A stretch of 64,000 nucleotides of DNA from Pipra filicauda (Eukaryota; Chordata; Aves; Passeriformes; Pipridae). Below are positions 43,125 to 51,785 of this stretch, in pieces. Positions within the stretch are counted from its first letter, which is position 1. Each line of letters begins with the position of its first letter. The stretch is taken from positions 1 through 64,000 of the forward strand of contig NW_024104758.1 in assembly GCF_003945595.2 (NCBI RefSeq), given 5' to 3'. The notes beneath the pieces were generated by a model. That model did not search any database. It was not told the origin of the DNA and was given only the letters and a program-made list of their open reading frames with translations. The translations under genes and the position numbers were made by a program.

Positions 43125-43784
43125 GCTGGAAATGTCCTTTTCATAGAGGAAGAACTGGATGATCTTCAGCACTGGGATTGCAGCAATGGAGTAAAATATG
43201 AGGATCTTAAGGAGTAATAATAGCAGGTACTAAGAAATGTAGCTTCGAGCTAGAGACACTTTACCTAGACAGTTTCTTGTCCCCTGAGTTTTTCCTCCTG
43301 CTTTGTACTGGGAAAATGCCAGCTCTCCTAAAAGACACAAGTTTTCCTTATGCAGCATATTTATCTTTATTCTCCTTATTTCCTCAGGGAGGTGACAAGC
43401 AGCTTTCCAAGCTGGATAATATTTAATTCTTCTTATTCCTGTAGGCCTCTGTGTTTGTTATTCTCTCTGGAAATCAGGAGTTTCTCTCTTAACCTCCTGT
43501 GGTCCTTTGTCAGTCCTGGCCTGTCCCCTCCTCTCACCCCTCCTGAGAACCCGGGACACCCCATCCCTGGGCCCCCCCAGCTCTCAGTCCTGGAGCAAAG
43601 CTGAGAGGAAACAACTTCTTTTGGCCTCTTTATTCTCTGTACTGTCAGACACAAGTGTTTAACTGTGATGCATTAAAATACAGGAATTGGGTGGTCAGAG
43701 AAGGGCTGAGGTGCAGCTGGACTGGCTCACCCAGCACTTCTGGGGTTTGTTTGAGCAGGTTTGTCCCAGTGCCTCGACTCACAG

Positions 43785-43850
43785 AGGCTTCCCAGGATAT
43801 TCTGAGCTGGAAGGGACCCACAGTGATCCTGGAGTGCAGCTCTGAAGCCA
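43785..43850 (-). mobile_element. CR1: CR1 LINE 3' fragment, type B, short
   Basis: TCCCAGGATATTCTGAGCTG, then GAAGGGACCCACAGTGATCC and TGGAGTGCAGCTCTGAAG. This is a reversed type B end of about 65 bp. Confidence 0.78.
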
Positions 43851-44374
43851 GTGAGTTGCAGGGTGATTTCAGTGTTCCACTGCTCCATCCCTGGGGAATC
43901 TTTCCCCTTGTGTGGATTAACAGAGAAATCTCTTCATGGCAATGCCGACATGATCGCTCTCCATCCATGGATTTCCAAGCCTCTCTGAGGAGTTCTATCA
44001 ATATTAGCACCTCTCTCCCTTGCTTTGCAGGGGGAAGAGGCAGCACAGAGGTGTCAGTGATGTGTCTGTGCTGCAGAGACAGTGACAGGGCTGGAACAGT
44101 CAGGAATGCTGCTCCTCTGGGTGTGGAGCCTCCTGGGAGCTAAACCATCCCCCTGTGGGCAGCACAGAGCCAGGGACACAGCCCTGGGTCCCCAGCACAG
44201 CTGTGTGTGCAGGTCAGACACTGGGAAGGTGGTGCCAGCACTGCTGGATTCAGCTGGAACACGGCCAGGGAGGAACTGTGGGAAAGGAAAAAGCAAATGC
44301 TCTGGCAATGAAGGGAGGAGTAAAGTCCCTGTCCTTCAGGGACCTTGGAGAACTCCAAGTCTCCAGCAAGGTGA
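43851..44374. other. Single-copy DNA before the LTR cluster
   Basis: Mixed sequence. No repeat or exon is recognised. Confidence 0.4.
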
Positions 44375-44379
44375 GGGGG

Positions 44380-45116
44380 TGTAGGAGACCAGGGGAAGGG
44401 TTGAGTGGCTCAAAACAGCCAGGTGGGAATGTTGTAAAATGTGGAAAATGTAAAATAGTTTTAAGAAAGGTTGTTCTTTGCTGTTTGATCTTTGTTTACT
44501 TTCAAACCTAATCATCAAGAAGGGAGATTGAATCCATTGTTTAATCCATAAACTCTAAGGGATGTCCAGGTGTAGGAAAAACAAATTGTTGGTGGAATTG
44601 CCTTGTTAAGGGTTAGGGCTGGATGTGCTTCAGTGACCTCAGACCTGGGGGAAGTCAACAAAGTTTGGGAAGAAGGATGGACCATGGATAGTGGCACAAG
44701 GATTTATGGGCCACGAGGACACCTGGCAGAGCTCCTAAGGCAAGGAAGAAACTAAAAAATCCAACTCAGCAACTGTGCTGAAACCAGCTCTGAGTGGATA
44801 AAAGGTGATTCTGGCAGGGGCAGATCCCAACCAGCGACCCCAGAAACCCCCCGACCCCAAAGAAGAGAGAGACTAATTAGCACTGATTAGCAGGAGGAGT
44901 GAGAGAGTCATCAACCAGGGGAAGACAGAACTCTGCCTGACAGGAGACCTGTGTCATCTGGAGCCAGTGAACACCAACTCCTTCATTTGCTAAAATGTAT
45001 AAATAGGAAAAAGTTTCGATAGCTGGGGGTTTGATTTGTGGAGTCCCCCTGAGCACCCAGGATTATGTAGCTCTGAGATAAGTAATTAGTGTGTCATTAT
45101 TGGTCTGTTCCATGCA
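44380..45116 (+). mobile_element. Solo LTR of an avian endogenous retrovirus
   Basis: Starts TGTAGGAGACC and ends TTCCATGCA, giving TG...CA ends and about 737 bp. The body has the AT-rich GGGAATGTTGTAAAATGTGG region typical of avian ERVL-like LTRs. A TATAAATA box lies at 44998-45005, so transcription would run on the plus strand. The flanks are GGGGG (44375-44379) and GGGGA (45117-45121), a near-match for a 5-bp target duplication. No gag, pol or env lies beside it, so it is a solo LTR. Family assignment rests on memory of avian LTRs, and the right boundary is tentative. Confidence 0.6.
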
Positions 45117-45182
45117 GGGGAACAAATCTGATGTTGTGGACAAGACCAGGCTGGCTCCTGGGGGGAGACTATCTACCTTCTG

Positions 45183-45241
45183 TCTCCCTTTTCTTTCTTT
45201 CTTTCTCTCTCTCTTTCTTCTCCCACCTTCTTCTTCCTCTC
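45183..45241. repeat. Pyrimidine-rich simple sequence (CTTT/CT)n
   Basis: A C/T-only stretch dominated by CTTT and CT units, degenerating into TTCTTC. Frames through it are low-complexity. Confidence 0.85.
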
Positions 45242-45273
45242 AAAATATAAGCCAGACTGACAAATTCCTGGCT

Positions 45274-45360
45274 GTGTCTGGAAGGTGTCCCTGCCCACAG
45301 CAGGGGTGGGACTGGATGAGCTTTAAGGTCCCTTCCAACCCAAACCATTCCATGATTCCC
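45274..45360 (+). mobile_element. CR1: CR1 LINE 3' terminal fragment, type A
   Basis: TCTGGAAGGTGTCCCTGCCC, then GGACTGGATGAGCTTTAAGG and CTTCCAACCCAAACCATTCC with ATGATTCCC. It lies between the two LTRs. Confidence 0.9.
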
Positions 45361-45677
45361 TAATAAGAGAAGCTCCTCTTTTGTCTTGCTGGCTCTTCAC
45401 GTGTGGGATCCACCAGCCATCCCTGAGTCTGTGTTTGGCTGGTGCTTCCAGGAAAACACCGTTTTGGAGCCACGGGCTGCATGGCTGTGACCTGGGGAAC
45501 AGCCAGCTCCTGTTCCTCTGGGAATCCAGACTGACCTCAGTGTGTGACCCCCCAGAATTCCTATTTCCAAATAAAATTTGGGCCACGCTCCTCTCTGGCC
45601 CAGGGTGCTGTGGCAGTGCAGTTGTCCCTGTGCACACAGAGCAGCCCAACACTCTCCTCCTCCCCTCAGCAGCATCA
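45361..45677. other. Single-copy DNA between CR1 and LTR
   Basis: About 320 bp of mixed sequence. A frame that starts here extends into the LTR and has no domain. Confidence 0.4.
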
Positions 45678-45682
45678 AAGCC
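45678..45682. repeat. Target site duplication AAGCC, left copy
   Basis: AAGCC immediately before the LTR start TGTCCTAG. It matches AAGCC at 46907-46911 exactly. Five bases is the duplication length usual for ERVL-like elements. Confidence 0.8.
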
Positions 45683-46906
45683 TGTCCTAGTTAGAACAGC
45701 TGGGCCCAGTTCATCACTGTGTGGGTGTAACCCAAAACTGGGTATTCCAGAGCCTTCCATGCCATTGCCCAGAAACTGTTCTCAACAGACCATTTCTACC
45801 CTCTGCCCAGAGCAGCCCTGACCCCTCAGGCTATAACTGGGTGTCAAGAGGCCTGTGAGATAGGAGGGTGCTCCTGTGCTCACACCCAGTGTGGAACTGG
45901 GAGATAGGAGGGTGCTCCTGTCCTCATATTCATTGTGGAACTGTGAGATAGGAGGGTGCTCCTGTCCTCATATTCATTGTGGAACTGTGAGATAGGAGGG
46001 TGCTCCTGTGCTCATATTCATTGTGGAACTGTGAGATAGGAGGGTGCTCCTGTGCTCACACCAGTGTGGAACTGTGAGATAGGAGGGTGCTCCTGTGCTC
46101 ACACCAGTGTGGAACTGTGAGATAGGAGGGTGCTCCTGTGCTCACACCAGTGTGGAACTGGGAGATAGGAGGGTGCTCCTGTGCTCACACCAGTGTGGAA
46201 CTGTGAGATAGGAGGGTGCTCCTGTGCTCACACCAGTGTGGAACTGTGAGATAGGAGGGTGCTCCTGTGCTCACACCAGTGTGGAACTGGGAGATAGGAG
46301 GGTGCTCCTGTCCTCATATTCATTGTGGAACTGTGAGCTAGGAGGGTGCTCCTGTGCTCACACCCAGTGTGGAACTGTGAGATAGGAGGGTGCTCCTGTG
46401 CTCACCCCCAGTGTGGAACTGGGAGATAGGAGGGTGCTCCTGTGCTCACCCCCAGTGTGGAACTGGGAGATAGGAGGGTGCTCCTGTGCTCACACCCAGT
46501 GTGGAACTCCCCGCCCTGAGGGAGGTGCTGGGCATTCCTGCCTGAACTGGAGGAGAGATAATCTTGGGGTCTTGGGACTTTTTAACCACTTGTGGGATCC
46601 AGAGGAAGACTGCAGATCACTGCTCTCAACCAGACTGTGACCACCACTCTTGCCCAGACTGCACCAGCACTCTCACCAACAGGTTTTCCCCTCTCCTTTT
46701 CCTTTGGACTCAGGGGGCCCAGTGAACACCACTCTGTTCATGCCCCAAGGTGCTGGGTTATACATTTGGATTTTGTGGGTTAAACCCAACTGTTTGTCTG
46801 TATAATCGTACTTATTGTATTATTTTATTAAATTGTTATTCTGACTTATAATCTCTCCTTTGAGTTGAGTTCATTTCCCCTACTGGTTTACCTTTAAACC
46901 AGCACA
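45683..46906 (+). mobile_element. Solo LTR of an avian endogenous retrovirus with internal array
   Basis: Starts TGTCCTAGTTAGAACAGC and ends AAACCAGCACA, with TG...CA termini and a perfect 5-bp flanking duplication. The 3' part (TTATTCTGACTTATAATCTC, then TTTCCCCTACTGGTTTACC) is characteristic of an avian LTR group. A polyadenylation signal ATTAAA lies at 46827-46832. No internal viral genes are present, so recombination between two LTRs removed the provirus. About 655 bp of the 1224-bp length is the tandem array at 45856-46510. Without it the LTR would be about 570-610 bp. Confidence 0.85.
45856..46510. repeat. Minisatellite inside LTR, 43-44-bp unit, 15 copies
   Basis: Each unit contains GAGATAGGAGGGTGCTCCTG (GAGCTA in one copy at about 46335), followed by one of three spacers: CCTCATATTCATTGTGG, CTCACACCAGTGTGG or CTCACCCCCAGTGTGG. 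It then closes with AACTGTGA or AACTGGGA. Units start near 45856, 45901, 45945, 45988 and so on to 46467. AGGAG and CTCCT in every unit form a 5-bp hairpin stem. Confidence 0.97.
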
Positions 46907-46911
46907 AAGCC
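46907..46911. repeat. Target site duplication AAGCC, right copy
   Basis: AAGCC directly after the LTR end CAGCACA. It is identical to 45678-45682 and confirms both LTR boundaries. Confidence 0.8.
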
Positions 46912-47896
46912 GCTGGAAAACCTGGAGATTCCCAGAGCCACCGGGGCTGTGAGGAATGTGATCCTGGTGCAGGGAGGTGTGAGGAGCCAGCCCTGCTCAG
47001 GAAACACCCCCAGGCAGGGCAGGGTCCCGGGGGGATGGCACCTGAGCCTGCCTGGCACCCCCAGCCCGTGGGCACTGCAGAGCAGGTCTGGGCTCTGCTG
47101 ATATGACACTATCAATCAATCTAATTAGATCTTTTTTTTGCATAATGGCAGGAAATTTGCATAAAAAGCACAGCCGGCCCGGGAGACAGCTGAGGAAAAC
47201 AAGGGTTGAGGGAAAACCAGAAACTTTTGAATTATGGCTGGTTTTTTTTCTGAGGCTGCATCAGCGAGGGTGGAAAAGGGCTTGCCTGAGTGCCTGGAGC
47301 CTAAATCTGAAAGAATAAAAGACACAAAGCACCTTTTGAGAGTGAAAACAGAAGAAAAATGTTAAAACTTAAGAAGCTTCTCGGTGCTCCCGTGGAAGGA
47401 CCGGCTGGGAATTTTCTGGGAACACACTTGAATGTTGAAAAATGTGGATGTGATTGAGATTTGTAGCGTGAGGTTTCAGATTCGTTGAAGGAAATCGGGG
47501 AGGAGGATTCTCGGGTGGCAGCAGGGTGGGGTTTGGTTCACCTGCTGCATCTCCCGGGTGTTGAACTGCCTTGGCCCGGGCAGGGGATGCCCAGAGGCAC
47601 CATGTGGGCATTTTTCCCTCCGTGGGAAAGCATGTTTTCCATGAGCAGGGAAAGAAATGCGTCTGCTTTGCTCCCCCTCCTTCTGGTGGTCACTCCTCCT
47701 GTTCCCTGCTGCCCTAGACCATTCCATAGGTCTGAATTTCAGGGAACATATTGGGAAAAACAAGCCCCAGAAGGCTCAGCGTGGATCCATCTGGTGCTGA
47801 GTGTGACAGGGATCCTGGAGCTTTGCTGGGCCAGACACAGGGGTTGGGACTGTGAGAGGCTGAGAGGCCCCTCAGCAGCTGATTCCCTGGAAAATA
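46912..47896. other. Single-copy DNA, nothing recognised
   Basis: Mixed composition, AT-rich at 47100-47160 and 47330-47375. No exon or repeat is recognised. Confidence 0.4.
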
Positions 47897-48286
47897 AAGC
47901 TGGGGGGGTTCACCTGGAGGAGAAAAGGCTCCAGGGAGAGCTGAGAGCCCCTGGCAGGGCCTAAAGGGGCTCCAGGAGAGCTGGAGAGGGACTGGGGACA
48001 AGGCCTGGAGGGACAGGACACAGGGAATGGCTTTAAACTGAAACAGGGCAGGGAGAGATGGGAGATTGGGAAGGAATTCCTGGCTGGGAGGGTGGGAGGC
48101 CCTGGCCCAGGTTGCCCAGAGAAGCTGTGGCTGCCCCTGGATCCCTGGAAGTGTCCAAGGCCAGGTTGGAGCAACCTGGGCTGGTGGAAGGTGTCCCTGC
48201 CCATGGCAGGGGTGGCACTGGATGGGCTTTAAGTCCCTCCCAACCCAAACCATTCCAGGATTCCAGGATTCCAGGATTCCCTGATG
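47897..48286 (+). mobile_element. CR1: CR1 LINE 3' fragment, type A, long
   Basis: From AGCTGGGGGGGTTCACCTGG through GCCTAAAGGGGCTCCAGGAG and the recurring block to CCAACCCAAACCATTCCAGG. The end carries repeated ATTCCAGG units (ATTCCAGGATTCCAGGATTC), an enlarged octamer tail. It closely matches the copy at 36945-37478. Confidence 0.95.
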
Positions 48287-49310
48287 AGGGGGTGTCACTC
48301 CCTTCCCACCTCCTGCTCCAGTCAGACCCATTCCATCAGTGGTGACTCTGTGGGGCTTCACCCCTGTTACACCTCTGGGAGAGCAGCACCAGCCTGGGCA
48401 TCTTCAGGGAAAAGGCTTTTCCTGTCATTACATCCCTGTCTAAAGGACAGCAAGAGGTTTAATTGTCAGCAATGTGCCAAAGTTGGCTGCTGGTACTGAA
48501 TGTTTTGCAGCTCAGCTTTCCAGCATGGAACCAAGTCTCTGAAATAGTGGCTTTTATCAAGAGAAAATTTTAATTTGTCTTCCTTAACAGTGTGTGTGTG
48601 TGTGGTGACTGACCCAGATTTTGGTTAATGAAGGGAATAATATATTTTTCCCCTGGCTGGGAGGTACTGAGTTATTTTTATTTTCCTCTTTAATCTTGGG
48701 AATGGGTTTAGCCTTTAAATGGATGCAGAGACTCAAACCCACCGAGCTGATGATGCAACGGGATCCCAGTTTAAGGAATTTCAGCATCTGCATTCATGGA
48801 TTTTTTTCTTGTCTGCAGAGAATCCGAGCCAGAAGGATCAGAGGGAGTGGCCAGGCTGTGGGGGCTTCAAAATACATCTGAGCACTTCCTCTTTCATAAA
48901 TAACACAGCACTCCTGCCGTGGTGGTCACAAACAGAGATCCCCAGGGCTCTGGGGTGTGTGTGATGGTCCAGCTCAGCCTCCCACCTCTGGATTCAGCAA
49001 GGATGCACCCAGACAGCTCCTCCTGTCACACCCAGCTGCTCTGAGCCCAAACCACAGCCCCAGGGGTGATGTGGAGTGAGGAGGAGTGTTTGTGGGGGGT
49101 GGAGGATGCACACACAGACCCCTCTGTCCTGCACTCGCACTGTGTTCAGTCACTGTCACAGCCCTGCAGGTCCCAGTTGTCTCAAGCAGCCCCAGCTGGG
49201 ACCCCACCACCCTCCCCAGATCCACCTGAAGCCTCAACACCCTCCAATCCTTCAATCCCAGGGCCTGGCCTTCAGGGGAGTCCTATTTAAGCTCCAGCCT
49301 TGGGCTAAGC
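48287..49310. other. Single-copy DNA with a short GT run
   Basis: Contains (TG)7 at 48591-48604. AT-rich at 48540-48720. No exon is recognised. Confidence 0.42.
48591..48604. repeat. (TG)7 dinucleotide run
   Basis: Seven uninterrupted TG units. It is a minor microsatellite. Confidence 0.9.
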
Positions 49311-49678
49311 CCTGCTGGTGGTGTCCCTGTCCCCAGCCCTGGCTGGGATGCTGCTGGTGGTGTCCCTGTCCCCACCCCTGGCTGGGATGCTGCTGGTGGT
49401 GTCCCTGTCCCCACCCCTGGCTGGGATGCTGCTGGTGGTGTCCCTGTCCCCAGTCCCTGGCTGGGATGCTGCTGGTGGTGTTCCTGTCCCCAGTCCCTGG
49501 CTGGGATGCTGCTGGTGGTGTCCCTGTCCCCACCCCTGGCTGGGATGCTGCTGGTGGTGTTCCTGTCCCCAGTCCCTGGCTGGGATGCTGCTGGTGGTGT
49601 CCCTGTCCCCAGCCCCTGGCTGGGATGCTGCTGGTGGTGTCCCTGTCCCCAGCCCCTGGCTGGGATGCTGCTGGTGGC
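49311..49678. repeat. Minisatellite, 39-40-bp unit, about 9.5 copies
   Basis: The unit is GGCTGGGATGCTGCTGGTGG, then TGTCCCTGTCCCCA and a short link of GCCCCT, GTCCCT or CCCCT. Units with CCCAGCC next to GGCTGGG hold a 7-bp stem with a 3-base loop. Some units read TGTTCCTG instead of TGTCCCTG. Open frames on both strands (246 and 199 codons) are products of the repeat and not genes. Confidence 0.97.
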
Positions 49679-50410
49679 AGCAGGTTGGTGAGAGCTCTGT
49701 TTGTGCCGTGGTCCCCCCAAGCCTGTGACAGTTTCTCCAGCAGCAGTTTTAGGCCTGGAAAACTTGTGGCCTTGCCTGTTGCTGGGTGCCACAATTGCAG
49801 CAGTCTTGTGTCCTGACAGGAATCCCTTGTGTCACAACAGGAATCACTCATGTTATGATGTTCCCTGTGTGTGCACAGTCACTGCTGACCTCGAGATCTG
49901 CTGGATAATGGTTCTCCTAAAGATCCAAATGCACTTTACCACCTTAATGATATATTCATCCAACAGGAACATTCCCAATTTCACTGCATTGACAGTATTT
50001 GGCTTTAAGTCTCACTTTCTTTAATGACAAGTCTTTTGTCACTTGGGCCCTGGATGCAGCTGCACATGTGAGAAGGTGCCAGAGGATGGATTTCCCAGGA
50101 GACCCTTGGAGTGTTCCTTCTCATTTAGAAAGGAGATGTTGCAGGGAAGCAGGGTTTTATTTTCCACAGCCAGGCTGGGAGTGACCTGCAGCAGATGGCA
50201 CAGGAACGTGCTGCTGGTGTTGGAGCCTTAAAAACAGACTTAGAGAGCGTCCAAAGTGCAGAGCACAAAGTGTTTATAATTAAATCTCTAAATTGAGCTT
50301 GATGGGTTGTCTCTGAACCCTCTCCTGGACTCCAACACTTTTTTGTTTGCAGCATTTGAAAGCAAGGATTGGAATAATTTGCTGTGGAAGAGGAAAGAGG
50401 CACAAGGTCT
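49679..50410. other. Single-copy DNA, nothing recognised
   Basis: Mixed sequence, AT-rich at 49900-50040. No repeat or exon is recognised. Confidence 0.4.
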
Positions 50411-50466
50411 TCACAGAATCATTTTGGTTGGAAAAGGACTCCAAGGTCCTCAGGTCTGACCTTGGG
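50411..50466 (-). mobile_element. CR1: CR1 LINE 3' terminal fragment, old
   Basis: CACAGAATCATTTTGGTTGG, then AAAAGGACTCCAAGGTCCTC. This is an old CR1 end with the GGTTGGAAAAG word, cut after about 55 bp. Confidence 0.8.
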
Positions 50467-51699
50467 CTGATCACCTTTTTGGGTGGGCTGGAGAAAGGCC
50501 CTTAACACTAAAAGTCCTGGCTGGTGTTGTGTGCGGGCGTTGAATGAGGGCATAAATCCGTATTTCTTGTACCCTGTGGGTGACCTGGCACCCTCCCTGT
50601 TGTGTTTCTGGTGGCTGTGGGCAGGAGGAAGGGCATTGTGTGCCTTTCCTTGTCCTCCTCACCTTCCCCCTTCCCCCAGAACGCTGCCCAGGGGTCTGTG
50701 AGGCTGGGACACAGCAGGCAGGAGGTGGAATGAAGGTCCTGCCCCACGGGAACCCAGGCTGTGCCCTCACAGCACTAAACAGCACCAGCTGCCCTGAACA
50801 CTCCCTGTGGGGCAGGAACAGCTACAGGAGTCCTGCTCGAGATCTGGGAGCTGCTTGGAGTTACAGAGGTGGTCAAGCAAAGCAGACACACACTTTAGGA
50901 GCTGTTTATCACCTTTTATTTTCAGCACACAATATGCAGGGTTTGGAAGGCAGGAAGGACCCCCCGTGCCTGAGGAGCCCCATGCCCAGCAGCAGGTCTC
51001 CATCCCTGAGCGATGATACATCACTTTGCCTCACATTAACTTGTCTTTGACGTGTTCCTCAGGAAAATGCTCCTGGCTTTTTAGAGACAAACAGGGGAAG
51101 GCCATGTGCAGTTTAGAGGGGCAGTGGCACCTCAAATAATTATACCTGAGCAACTTTACCGTGGTGGTGCTGAGGGGCTCAGCTCCCCCCCGCCGGCGAT
51201 GCACGAGGCCATAAATCTGCAGTTTTCCATAAATCTCTGGTTTTCCCCACTCAGAGACCCCATCTGCCTTTTGCAGCTGCTGTTTGACGGGTTTCAGGTG
51301 CATTAATTTTTCAGCTGTTCTGAATTTTACCTCAAGTCCTTTTCCATTAGAGGATGGGCCTGGCAGGAGGTGAAATATTTCAAATGAGAGCCTGAGTGGT
51401 AAAGAGAATTCCCTGCCTTTTCCAAAGGTAACACCATTTCTACACAGAGCCACTGGAGCTGCTGCCTATTGGCGCTCAGCTATTTGCTTTCTTCTTTTTT
51501 TTAATTAAATAGCTAAGCTGAGAGGATTACATGACTTAAAAAACCTCAAACTATTGAGCTGGAGTATTAAGTCGTATTATTGAGAAAATCAGCCATCAAC
51601 TTGGAGCTGTGAAGTGTGATGTGAAGGGGAAAGGGCAATGGGCTGTGTAAGTGTATTTGCATGTCTTTGAGAAGAAGAAACTCTTTCTGTGGAGTTCTA
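50467..51699. other. Single-copy DNA, nothing recognised
   Basis: Mixed sequence. AT-rich at 51480-51600. No exon or transposon is recognised. Confidence 0.4.
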
Positions 51700-51785
51700 C
51701 AGAGGGAATTCTTGGCTGGGAGGGTGGGCAGGCCCTGGCACAGGGTCCCCAGGGAGGCTGCGGCTGCCCCAGCCCTGGAAATAAA
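51700..51785 (+). mobile_element. CR1: CR1 LINE internal fragment, 3' end missing
   Basis: GGGAATTCTTGGCTGGGAGG, then GGCAGGCCCTGGCACAGGGT and AGGCTGCGGCTGCCCC. It stops at CAGCCCTGGAAATAAATTC, before the terminal 130 bp. A missing 3' end cannot come from ordinary 5' truncation. Confidence 0.82.

Larger units (their letters stand above)
40595..43784. other. Long single-copy stretch, no gene recognised
   Basis: About 3.2 kb. It includes a 30-bp duplication at 41173-41232 and a T-run at 41093-41103. An AT-rich, repeat-poor part at 41480-42010 looks like conserved noncoding DNA. A possible very old retroelement remnant lies at 42924-43124. Confidence 0.42.

Noticed and set aside
49076..49851. 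Frames of 246 and 199 codons on opposite strands rich in tryptophan/cysteine and in glutamine/glycine.
   Set aside because: Both are read-through of the 39-40-bp minisatellite and change phase with unit length.
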